Source: Antedon mediterranea (taxonomy: Eukaryota > Echinodermata > Crinoidea > Comatulida > Antedonidae). Taken from it: DNA of 64,000 nucleotides. The stretch is taken from NCBI RefSeq assembly GCF_964355755.1, contig NC_092677.1:28242101-28306100 (forward strand). Direction: 5' to 3'. Positions within the stretch are counted from its first letter, which is position 1, and every line of letters begins with the position of its first letter. Positions 46,801 to 57,749 of this stretch are shown here, piece after piece. Made by a program: the position numbers and the translations under genes. The notes under the pieces were generated by a model. The model had not been told where the DNA came from. It did not search any database and saw only the letters and a list, made by a program, of their open reading frames with translations.

Positions 46801-49800
46801 AGATAACCTTTAAATATTACATGTTTAAATTCACTTGTTTAACATGTACACTGTAAGTCTGTACTTTAGTGTCATCACTTAACACATGGTGCAAATTCAT
46901 TGCTGATTTAATATAAACAATAGACACATGCCACTTGTGCAAAATGCCTTCTATTCTCAAGGTAAAATTCTCTTACCATGCTTATATGTCAATTGGTAAA
47001 TTTGTTTTCCAATTTTTTGTATTTAATCATTTTAGGCATATTTTAACAAATTACATAATAAATCTCTATGGTATACTTTGAACTTTCTATGAACCTGATG
47101 GAATACAGTAAGCTGTAGAATCACATGCCTATACAATGAGTGGTGTACTGGGTTGTTTGTAGATTAAAATCACAGAAAAACATTTTATTTTGCTGAAAAA
47201 TTCTTACTATAGCAATGTCAGACCTTACAAACGATTACAATACACTGAAAATGGTTTTCCATACCTTTTTTTTTCAAAACTACCTCAATTCAAATGTTTA
47301 ACAATACCAATACTGTGTAGTTAGAAAATAGCAACAGAGTTTCCATGGTTATTTGTTAAATTTGTAACCTTCACCCCAATAATGACAAACCATAGGCTAA
47401 TTACAAGTAACTGGATAACATAAAATATACAATAACTGTTGTGATATAACAATAGTTTTGAAGGCTGAACGCTGGTTCGAGTGACTGATTTCAATGAAGA
47501 TGCTGTACAAAAATGATATTTTCTGTATATTAATAAGCATTAATATATATTAAGAGATATTTTTTTGTTAGGTATTTAAGTTTCTTTTAATATCAAAATG
47601 AAAAAACAAATTATAATTTGTTTCTTTTTTTCTGATATAAATGCGTTTCTTTTTTGTTGATAGTTGTAAGGACATTGACAGGACACAAAAGCAACATAAA
47701 GAGTTTAGATTTCCATCCATATGGAGACTTTGTTGCCTCTGGATCTATGGACACAAATTTAAAGGCAAGTATTTACTAAGCATTTGCCGCCATTTGTAAG
47801 AATTCACAACTAGCATGTCTAACTGCACCTTTTATTTGTTACCATTTGTAAGAATTCACAACTAGCATGTCTAACTGCACCTTTTATTTGTTCCCATTTG
47901 TAAGAATTCACAACTAGCATGTCTAACTGCACCTTTTATTTGTTACCATTTGTAAGAATTCACAACTAGCATGTCTAACTGCACCTTTTATTTGTTACCA
48001 TTTGTAAGAATTCACAACTAGCATGTCTAACTGCACCTTTTATTTGTTCCCATTTGTAAGAATTCACAACTAGCATGTCTAACTGCACCTTTTATTTGTT
48101 ACCATTTGTAAGAATTCACAACTAGCATGTCTAACTGCACCTTTTATTTGTTACCATTTGTAAGAATTCACAACTAGCATGTCTAACTGCACCTTTTATT
48201 TGTTACCATTTGTAAGAATTCACAACTAGCATGTCTAACTGCACCTTTTATTTGTTCCCATTTGTAAGAATTCACAACTAGCATGTCTAACTGCACCTTT
48301 TATTTGTTACCATTTGTAAGAATTCACAACTAGCATGTCTAACTGCACCTTTTATTTGTTCCCATTTGTAAGAATTCACAACTAGCATGTCTAACTGCAC
48401 CTTTTATTTGTTACCATTTGTAAGAATTCACAACTAGCATGTCTAACTGCACCTTTTATTTGTTACCATTTGTAAGAATTCACAACTAGCATGTCTAACT
48501 GCACCTTTTATTTGTTACCATTTGTAAGAATTCACAACTAGCATGTCTAACTGCACCTTTTATTTGTTCCCATTTGTAAGAATTCACAACTAGCATGTCT
48601 AACTGCACCTTTTATTTGTTACCATTTGTAAGAATTCACAACTAGCATGTCTAACTGCACCTTTTATTTGTTACCATTTGTAAGAATTCACAACTAGCAT
48701 GTCTAACTGCACCTTTTATTTGTTCCCATTTGTAAGAATTCACAACTAGCATGTCTAACTGCACCTTTTATTTGTTACCATTTGTAAGAATTCACAACTA
48801 GCATGTCTAACTGCACCTTTTATTTGTTACCATTTGTAAGAATTCACAACTAGCATGTCTAACTGCACCTTTTATTTGTTACCATTTGTAAGAATTCACA
48901 ACTAGCATGTCTAAATGCACTTTTTATTTGTTACCATTTGTAAGAATTCACAACTAGCATGTCTAACTGCACCTTTTATTTGTTACCATTTGTAAGAATT
49001 CACAACTAGCATGTCTAACTGCACCTTTTTATTTGTTATAATAAAGGTAATAAACTGTAAATTGAGTATGTCTGTAATTTGTGAAGTAAATGTTTTACAT
49101 AATTTAGCATGTTTTATTTCATTATTAATATTTCCTTTTTTACATAATTTAGCATGTGTTATTTTATTATTAATATTTCCTTTCCTTTCACCACTTGCTA
49201 TGTTGCTGGAATAAGAATTAATTAAAGTCAAAGATGATTCATATTAAATAACATATTAAAGTAGTGTAAAAGCAATAATTACAATATTGTATATCAATCT
49301 TCATAACATGACTCATTCTCAACACCTTATATATTACTGTACATACACTTATCCCAACATGTCTGATATGGGTCACAACTTACTTGTTCAAAATATTGAT
49401 TGAATGTCCAACATTATAATTGCCTATATAAAAGGAAAATTACTAATGTCCAAGAATAATCCCATCTCATAATTTAGGCTGGATTTGGGCACACTTAAGC
49501 CCATTGTTAATGCAATCTCAATATATTTCCACCTCTAAATTTGTGCCAAAAGTTGTACCCAGGCCATTGGGACTATACAATACTATATAAGGTATGATAA
49601 TGTAACAATATTTACTTTGCCAAATAGCGTACCCCTATACAATACTATAATAATAATGTATGTTATTAATTGTAACCATTAATATTCACTTTGTCCTACA
49701 AGCAGTAATCTAAAATGTGCATTCTGATATTAATTGAAATTCATAACAATTATAAGAATTAGTAAATTATGTTAATTTGCTGTGTCACAAATCTAAATGG

Positions 49801-52800
49801 TATCGTACAAGTTCAAATGACATTGTGTGCACCTAAAGCACAACAATCAATCTGTCATCTTATCAATACATCTTATCAATATTGTGTAAATGTCAATGGC
49901 AGGCTCAGCCCAATTAAAGAATAAACAGCAGTAACATACTACTCACTAATAGTAGGGTAAAATTCTAGTCATGTCTTGTCTTTAAGAAGAATTTCTAATA
50001 TTATTTTATATGATAATTAGTCAAATAAAGCTATTCAGTATGTTGTGAACTAATTGACCAATTCATAATGTATTTTGTTATGAATGTAAAATATTTCTAA
50101 TTTGTAAAAATACTTGTACACTGTATTCATTCATCAGTGGAAAATTACTTCCATTTATTGTCATTTGCATATAAATTATGTTTGCTGTGAGATATACAAA
50201 AACAGACAAATGAAAAACTAACAAAAACAATAAGGCCTACAAATTATATATATTATTATTATTATTGATTACTTAATCATTCCCAGTTCTACTATGTTTT
50301 GTAATGCATCAACAACTATTTAGAATATTACATTGTTCACTTCCTACTTGCTATGAATTTAGTTTTCCATAATATGAATAAGGTGGATTGATCACCTGAT
50401 TACTATTATTACAATTTCTTTGAATATAAATTGTTTATTATAATAACACCAAGCCTAATTTACAGTTGCTACAGTATACATACTAAAAGATGTATACCGT
50501 GAGAACAGTACATTAGTTAGGTGTTCTTACCAATAATAAAAGACAAAAGCTAATTAAAGCAAATGCTTGGCTAGTTCTGGTTTTGTTATTAGTAATTGCC
50601 ATTGGGTATGTTGAGGCACTGTAAAGGTTGTTTTGCAGAATTAATGTAACTGTATGTAACTTACTATCTTTGTGTGTATAACAATGTTCTTAAGTTTTAA
50701 GTACAAGAAATGTACATTAATAATAATCTGATGAAATAATTGATATTTTACAGTTATGGGATGTTAGAAGGAAAGGTTGTATATTTACATACAAAGGTCA
50801 CAGTGGATCGGTCAACTGTATTAGATTTAGTCCTGATGGACGCTGGATTGCATCAGCATCTGAAGATGGTCTTGCAAAGGTAAATACATTCTTTATGTCC
50901 AGTCCTGATGGTCAGTGTATGAGTATTGTTCAATAATATTTGTTTTGGTGTTTCAGTTATGGGACCTTACAGCAGGTAAACTACTCCATGATTTCCATAG
51001 TCATAGTGCAGCCGTCAATTGTGTTGAATTCCATCCAAATGAATTCCTATTCTCAACAGCTAGTAACGATAGGTAAGAAAAAAAAACATCTTTATATACT
51101 ACTTTCAGAGCCGTAGCCACCAGTACGTTTGGTAAGGTTTCAACTTTTTCACCGAGGCCTTTGACAACCGGACCGCTTTATTGCTAGTGGCTACACCACT
51201 GACTTTAATTTTTTAAACATTTGAATGTTTAATTTAATGCCTTAAAAGGCATGCTCTAATAAAGTGTTTTATGAAATGTTCCTGCCAATCTGAATTCATG
51301 AACACCAAAACTATAAATGGTCCCCAACTGGTGTTACTTAACTTAGGTTTTTTTCATAGTTTCACAAAGTCTATATGACCCCATTGTATTGCACTTGAAT
51401 GCAAACCTAGTCTTCATTACATGCATAGTTACTCTTTGCATTGCATTATTAATATAAAATATATTGATTATTATAACAATACTGACTTTTCATGCACCAA
51501 TGATTATAATCCTTTATTGTGCTAATATCTATAATAGATGTATTGATGATAACCAGCTGCTAATATTGATTTAGTTGTAGGGATTCAGTGATTTGTATTG
51601 ATTAATAATAAAGAGCATTTGAATTATTTTTAAAATGTTCATAATCAGTAAGTTATATAATACTAACAATGAACAATTTTTCATTAGTTATGCTTTGAAT
51701 ATTGTAGGTTCAAGAAAATTACTGTACAAAAAAATACAATATAATATTCAATAATGTCATTAAAAAGGAAAATATATAACAGCTTTAAAGTATTTTTTTT
51801 TTTTTTTTTTTTTAGAACTGTGAAGTTTTGGGATTTAGAAACCTTTGAGCTAGTAAGTTCTTCATCCGGAGAATCTAGTGGAATAAGGTAGATTGGACAT
51901 ATTGTGACAGGCTGTCAATCATCTTGATGAAAGTTCTGTCTACACTATATATATATATATGAACATGATGATGTCATATCACTACCATATTTGGGCATAT
52001 CACTACCATATTTGGGCATATCACTACCATATTTGGGGACAGTGTTTTTTTTTCAAACAAGTTTGATAGTGTAGACAGAGCTTAACCTACATCTTTCTAA
52101 AATCATTTTATTAAGAATGTTTCTTTATTCTTTCCTTTAATTATTGTTATATTTTATCTGCAGGTCAATATGCTTCCACCCTGAAGGTAACCATATATTC
52201 ACAGGTAGTCAAGATATGCTACGTGTATATAGCTGGGAGCCTGTGCAGTGTTATGATAGCCTGTACATGGGCTGGGGCAAAGTAGCAGACATGGCAGTCT
52301 CCTCACAACAGATCATTGGAGCTTCATTTAACCAAACAAATGTGGCTGTGTATGTTGCTGATCTAAGTGTAAGTACACAAATCGGTTTGTAAGCCCTTAT
52401 TATTATACTTGAATATAAACTGTATACAAACCAAATGTACAGTGCAAGTAATACTGTAAAACTAATAATAATTTTATTGTAAAATCCACTATTATTTTTT
52501 CTTGATTTATTTCATTACATTGTTATTTTCTATGCACCATTAATAGAATGAATGTTGAATGTCATATAAATGTTTATGAAAATAATTCAAAGAACAAAGT
52601 GTTACGGTTATATTTAGCTGACACTTTAGTTGTTCTTTTATAGAAAATCAACACAACACAGGGGATGATCCAACCAGGAGGAGTTCCAATACCAGACCCA
52701 CAACCTAACCCATGTTCACCACCTCTGACATCAAGTAATAGAAAGAACTTTAACACAGGAAGACCACACACTAGTTCAACCAAACCTAGGTATGTCTCCA

Positions 52801-55800
52801 ACAAAGCTAACTTGATACATTTCAATAAACCTATAAATAAATAACACAATTATTAAACATGTATATTGTTACAATAAGTTTGTTAATGTAATAGACACGT
52901 TTCGCGCTCGTGACCAATCAGAAATAGTGGGTATAGATTTGTAAACAAACCAACACCGCTATCGCCTAGTGCGTGTTGAAGCATAGCGAAATGGCGACTG
53001 CCGAGTGCTTTTGTTGCAAGGTGCATCATAAATGTTGTATATGTTGGATAAATTGTGAATTTAGCTACACAAAATCACTGAATAATATTCCTGTTTTTAA
53101 TTTTCAAACACTTGCTGAGTGGTTTGCGTCGGCTCCGAAGGATAGTGGCGCAAAATCTTGGAAATTTTTCAACGAAAGGTACGTCCACGATGTGGTGGGG
53201 TTTCTCCGCCCGCCCGGTGGCGTTGCCTGATGATGCGGTACTTGGTCTACTACTAGGCCTAGGAGGCTTGGGTGTCTGTTTAAGCGCCGAAGAACATCAC
53301 ATAATACATGGAAGATGCAATAGGAGCATGAAGAAGAATGAAAGATAATAATTAATATATTTACGCAACATTTGTAAATAAAATCAACAGTTAACATGTA
53401 TTAAATGCACCGTAATTATTATATGTCAAACCAAAAATGACAATACATAAATAAAGTCGATGATTCCGAACCAAATGCCCAAATAATTCTACAGTGAATA
53501 TAAAACATAAGTTTAGAAAATAAATAACATCCTTACCATGCCATTCCATCAAAAGGCTAGTTTTGACGATTGCTTTTTAAGATGATCATCTCTCAGTTCT
53601 CCCATGCTTTAACATACCTCTCGCTGTGTTTGTTTACCATTGTATACCCACTAAAAGGTCAAACTGACGGTGACCTCGCGAGCGCGAAACGTGTCTATTG
53701 GTCAGATGTTTTGCCCTACTCTGACGTAATTTGTACTTTGTACTAAGTACATTGAATAATTCTCAGGTGGGACCCTTATTTACCCATCATAGACAGTATG
53801 TCAGCAATATCACACACAACATGTCTTTTGAGTATACACAACAACCATTGTGTAACACATTTAAAAATGTGCTCTAAAGTGTACCGACTATAACATTTAG
53901 AACTTACAACATTTGGTTTATTTCTTTAATTTGAGAAGACGTAGAAAAACATTTACTGTTAAACAAACTGCAAGAAAACATATTATTAAGAGGTAATCAT
54001 TTTGAATAATATTATGCAGAAGGTAACTGGGGCAGCTTCTTAGAAATGAACTAGAATATAAAATGAAGGAGTTGATAGAATGCTGCATTCTGCTTATTAT
54101 GTTCAATAGCATGAAACTCATTGTATCAAACCAGTGTGATGTGCCCAAATATGGTAGTGATATTCTTAAATATGGTAGTGATATGACATCATCATGTCCA
54201 TATATGGGCACATCACATTTTTTGTCACAAAGTTTGATAGTGTGGACAGAGCTTTATGATAATTTTTGTTACAGGGAGTATTTTTGTGTTGAAGATGCAA
54301 GCATTATTACAATTTTCAGTTGAGCAAATGTTACATCTTAGTCTGTACTTAATTATTTATGTGTTGTGTGTCCAAATAAAATCAAGCGTACATCATTCAC
54401 TATTTTCATTATTCTAATTGAAATGCTTATAAACGTATCAGCAATGATAATGGCTGTCAACTGTAGACTATGCTACAAAACCACCTTACTTTAAGCTCTG
54501 TCTCCACTATCAAACTTTATGTTACAAATGTGATTTCCCATATATGGACATGATGATGTCATATCACTTCCATATTTGGGCACAACACACTTTTTTGTTA
54601 AACTAGTTTGATAGTGTAGACAGAGCTTTATAAGTAAGTCTGATAAGTTTATAAAACAAATAATGAAATGGTTGATTTTGTAGGCAACAACCAGAAATGA
54701 AGCGATCAGAAGAAGAGACATCGTCTTCACCTGAAGACCAAAAAGAAGATGATGGTTCATCAACAGCAGATATACAAGATCAAGACAATTATGAAAAAAT
54801 ATTTAAACCAAATTCAACGTTATGTAAGTTATTTCAAAATTAAGGAGCTTATTACTTGTGATCTACGCATTGATGTGTCATTAGTCACATGTATCTAGAA
54901 ACCATCAAAAGAAATAGAATGAGGAATTGCGCACAATGAATTAACTTATTTCTAGGTAGCTAGTCTTTGCAAATCAAAAGCTCCCTAAAGCTCTGTCTAC
55001 ACTATCTTTTTTTTAAAGTTTGATGTGCCCAAATGTGGTAGTGATATGACATCATCATGTCCATATATGAACACATCACATTTTTTCTCATTTAAAGTTT
55101 GATAGTGTAGACAGAATTTAATGCTGACAAAATTTCAGTTTTATACACACACAAATTTTCATTTTACATTTATTCAGCAATAGAGTTACATACAATGTTT
55201 CAGGAATCTTGGAGAGAACAGTTTATTATTCGTGGTCTTTTCTAATCCTACTGTACCTGCCTTATTGAAAGTTTAAATATATTTTTTAAGATTTTACCAA
55301 TGTAGGTGACAAGAGCAAGAGTCTAATTTCATTATATTTTGTCTTTAGCTCGATCTCCAACGCGTAAAGCAGAACCATTCCCAGCCCCATTAGTAGAGCC
55401 CTCCAAGCCACAGTCTGTTCAACCACCGTTTTCTAAACGAACTCCAGACGCCGTTCAACCACCGTTTTCTAAACGAACTTCAGACGCCGTTCAACCTCCA
55501 TTTGCTAAACGTGTTCCAGATGCCACACCGATATCATCCAAACCTAGTATTAAAGAAACACCAACAGCTAAAGTAGCACCAACACAGCCACAACCTAGGT
55601 ACATTGAGAAACCAGTTATGTCAGAAAAGAAAATGAAAGAAACTATTATACCAGCTAATAGAGAAAAGCCAGTGGGACTTGATGTAAATGAATTCTTACC
55701 TGTAAGTTTTTATCAAGCCATTTTTTCATATCAATTTCATTTGCATACGTTTTCCACCCAATTTACTTCAGGTATATCTGATCAGAACAGATAAAATTGC

Positions 55801-57749
55801 TCTGCTCAAACACACTACATTGGTTCTACCATGTTTTGGTTTTACCAAACTCATAAAAGCCTTCTATTAGTTTTTACCAACCATTGACTAATAGATGTTT
55901 ATAATTGAAGGTAAAATTACAATCGGAAAATAAAAAGACGTCACAAGTAGAAGCGAAATCAGAATCAGAAGTAATAGAATCTTTAAACAAAGGTCATGAT
56001 TCAATGTGTGCAGTAATGACCAGTAGAAATAAGAACCTACAAGTTATCAAAGCAATATGGAGCACAGGAGATACCAAGGTATTCACCTCTCTCTCTACAC
56101 TACCAAACTTTATGTGACAACATTTGATGTTACCATATATGGACATGATGATGTCATATCACTACCATATTTGGGCACATCACATCATTTGTCAAACTAT
56201 TTTGATAGTGTAGACAGAGCTTTACACTATTTCACAAATTAATAGTAGTTCAAGTATCACATAGTACCTTTAATAAAAAATCTTTTGTGTAGACAATTTT
56301 AATTCAAATTTGTTTTATTTTTGTGGCATTAAAGCAAGGGTTTCATTTAGTTGAACTATATTATAACTACTGTCTCTAAATATGTAGAGGTAAAATACAC
56401 CCATTGACATTTTTTTGCTGTATCTGTAATTGTAAATTTACTAAATTCCAGATTCCCATGCCCATAGAGGCAGTTAAACAAAATTTCTTTTAATGTTGTT
56501 TAAATTGTTTACATGTTAAAAATCTATATCTCATACAGACCGCTGTAGAATCTGCAGTTAACATGGGTGACCAAGCACTTTTGGTAGATTTATTAAACGT
56601 TCTATGTTTAAAAAAGTAAGTAGAAACACAGTTGTAATTAATGAAAATAGATTCTCTTTATGATCATATAAAACGAACTCCTTTTTCCTGAGCAAAAAAA
56701 GTTGAATATATATATATCATAAAGGATTTTTTTTATGTTTTTTATATCTACTATCATAGTAGCGGACTCTCTGATATTAACTTAACTTATAACTTTATAT
56801 AATGTACATGATAATAACTACATCATTAAAATACATCAGCACATTTCACTGTCATTGTATATAAGATTATTGAGGTCTGCTATTGAAATGTTTATTGTTG
56901 AGTGTTAATCTACATAGTCATGTGATCTTCTCAATGACAGATCCCTATGGACGTTAGATTTGTGTGTTCTACTTCTACCAAAAATTAAGGACATTCTTAG
57001 CAGTAAATATGAAAAGTAAGTACTGAAATATATAACCAAGATTTATTTTAAACGCATTACTTGAATAGAGTAGCTACTCAATAATTTGTCAACACAATCT
57101 ATTAATACATTTCTTGTTTTTATTTATAGTTATGTTTTGACAAGTTGTACGGCAACCAAACTGATATTAAAAAGCTTTTCATCTTTAATTAAGACCAACA
57201 TAAACCTACCCCCTCAAGGAATTGATATTATGAGAGAGGAAAGGTAAGTACCTACTGCTAAATATGTCAATATTTAGATTTTAGAATTATTAGCAAGACC
57301 TTATCTTTGCGATCCAAGGCTATTTAGTAATCCGTAATGAGTTCTGAAACTAAATGGCTCACTTTATTTTGATATTCTTAAAGTGGCCTGATTTAACACT
57401 TATTTTGCATTTTAGTACACATATTTTTGTAAGTCACTTTTCCCCAGTGATTAAAGTAAACAATATTCGATGTATGAATTTAGGTGATTATTCTTTCCAG
57501 TAGAATGCTGGTAAAACATGTTTTTACATAGAATAAAATTATTACAATTATTTGTGTATAAATACAGAATTTGAAAGAATAAGTTTTTGATTAAAAGGTT
57601 TTTTCATTTATTTTAGATACAACAAATGCAACAAGTGTTATGGCTATTTAATAGCTGTAAGGCAGCAAGTTGAAACTAAACAACTTACGTCTGGAAAACT
57701 TGGAAGTACTTATAGAGAACTTAAATTACTTTTTGGTCAACTTGATTAA
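43872..57749 (+). CDS. KATNB1: katanin p80 WD40 subunit B1
   Basis: Sixteen coding exons: 43872-43899, 44050-44180, 44662-44779, 47664-47764, 50754-50879, 50957-51072, 51816-51887, 52164-52368, 52644-52789, 54684-54823, 55349-55701, 55911-56078, 56539-56615, 56941-57015, 57130-57243, 57617-57749. They join in frame to 700 residues (human 655). The start [16 protein letters not shown] matches the family. Residues to about 300 form WD40 repeats ([58 protein letters not shown]). A Pro/Ser/Lys linker follows, and exons 12-16 (from about 513) encode the con80 domain ([28 protein letters not shown]). p80 targets and regulates the p60 microtubule-severing ATPase at centrosomes and spindle poles. Intron 4 starts with GC rather than GT. 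Confidence 0.97.
45284..46633. mobile_element. 1350-bp TIR element in KATNB1 intron 3
   Basis: The ends are CAGGGCATCA and TGATGCCCTG, and TTAAGG flanks both sides (45278-45283 and 46634-46639), a 6-bp target duplication. The inside contains repeated palindromic GGAGAGCAATTCGCTCTCC-type words near both ends, a run of about 30 C near 45,487-45,515, and many CTAGGC words. Terminal CAGGG recalls hAT elements, but those normally make 8-bp duplications. No transposase was recognised. Open frames through the C run are artefacts. Confidence 0.88.
47784..49035. repeat. 52-bp minisatellite, about 24 copies, KATNB1 intron 4
   Basis: The 52-bp unit (core CCATTTGTAAGAATTCACAA, then CTAGCATGTCTAACTGCACC) repeats about 24 times, starting 20 nt after the exon 4 splice donor. 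Copies are nearly identical; the main variation is GTTACCA versus GTTCCCA, spread irregularly with C copies never adjacent, as expected from duplication of multi-unit blocks. Each unit carries TTTGTAAGAA, a splice-donor-like word. Confidence 0.96.
49036..50753 (+). other. remainder of KATNB1 intron 4
   Basis: AT-rich intron sequence with no gene. At about 49,090-49,190 the segment TTTACATAATTTAGCATG...TTATTAATATTTCC occurs twice. Nothing else notable. Confidence 0.6.
51931..52083. mobile_element. MITE copy 1, KATNB1 intron 7
   Basis: The ends are AAGTTCTGTCTACACTAT and ATAGTGTAGACAGAGCTT, near-perfect inverted repeats. The core has GACATGATGATGTCATATCA-like sequence and a threefold repeat of ATCACTACCATATTTGGGCAT unique to this copy. 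Four related copies lie in introns 9, 10 and 12. Confidence 0.85.
52892..53697. mobile_element. 806-bp TA-flanked TIR element in KATNB1 intron 9
   Basis: Both ends read TAGACACGTTTCGCGCTCG (one inverted), with TA at each boundary, consistent with a TA duplication as made by Tc1/mariner-type elements. Homology between the ends continues over about 75 bp (TAGTGGGTATA, GTAAACAAAC). Inside on the plus strand an ATG in good context (GCGAAATGGCG, 52991) opens a frame with a Cys/His cluster ([17 protein letters not shown]) and ends at a strong donor-like AAAG|GTACGT (about 53179); unspliced it stops at 53228-53230. AATAAA is at about 53379. No transposase domain is recognised. Confidence 0.82.
54120..54254. 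mobile_element. MITE copy 2, KATNB1 intron 9
   Basis: Right end TTTGATAGTGTGGACAGAGCTT with inner ATGACATCATCATGTCCATA (reverse orientation to copy 1) and a duplicated AAATATGGTAGTGATAT. The left end is degraded (GTATCAAACC remains). Confidence 0.75.
54493..54628. mobile_element. MITE copy 3, KATNB1 intron 9
   Basis: Ends AAGCTCTGTCTCCACTATCA and TGATAGTGTAGACAGAGCTT, with core ATGGACATGATGATGTCATA. The length of 136 bp is close to what the intact form seems to be. It lies about 55 nt before exon 10. Confidence 0.85.
54988..55118. mobile_element. MITE copy 4, KATNB1 intron 10
   Basis: Ends AAGCTCTGTCTACACTATC and GATAGTGTAGACAGAATTT, with core ATGACATCATCATGTCCATA (reverse orientation). Confidence 0.85.
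55417..55524 (+). repeat. 36-bp in-frame repeat in KATNB1 exon 11
   Basis: Three consecutive 12-residue units, [24 protein letters not shown] and [12 protein letters not shown] (residues 418-453), lie in the linker between the WD40 and con80 domains. The repeat keeps frame and adds basic KR pairs. Vertebrate p80 has a Pro-rich linker here, but I know of no such repeat in it. Confidence 0.92.
56088..56222. mobile_element. MITE copy 5, beside the exon 12 donor of KATNB1
   Basis: Left end CTCTCTACACTACCAAACTT (diverged), right end TTTGATAGTGTAGACAGAGC, core ATGGACATGATGATGTCATA. It starts about 10 nt after the exon 12 splice donor (AAG|GTATTC at 56078/56079). Confidence 0.82.

Noticed and set aside
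47784-49035. Regular direct repeats resembling a CRISPR array
   Set aside because: Units follow each other without unique spacers and lie in a spliced animal gene; it is a minisatellite. The same holds for 8067-8860.
53104-53397. Minus- and second plus-frame ORFs in the TA-flanked element
   Set aside because: They overlap the better ATG-led frame and have no homology or splice support.
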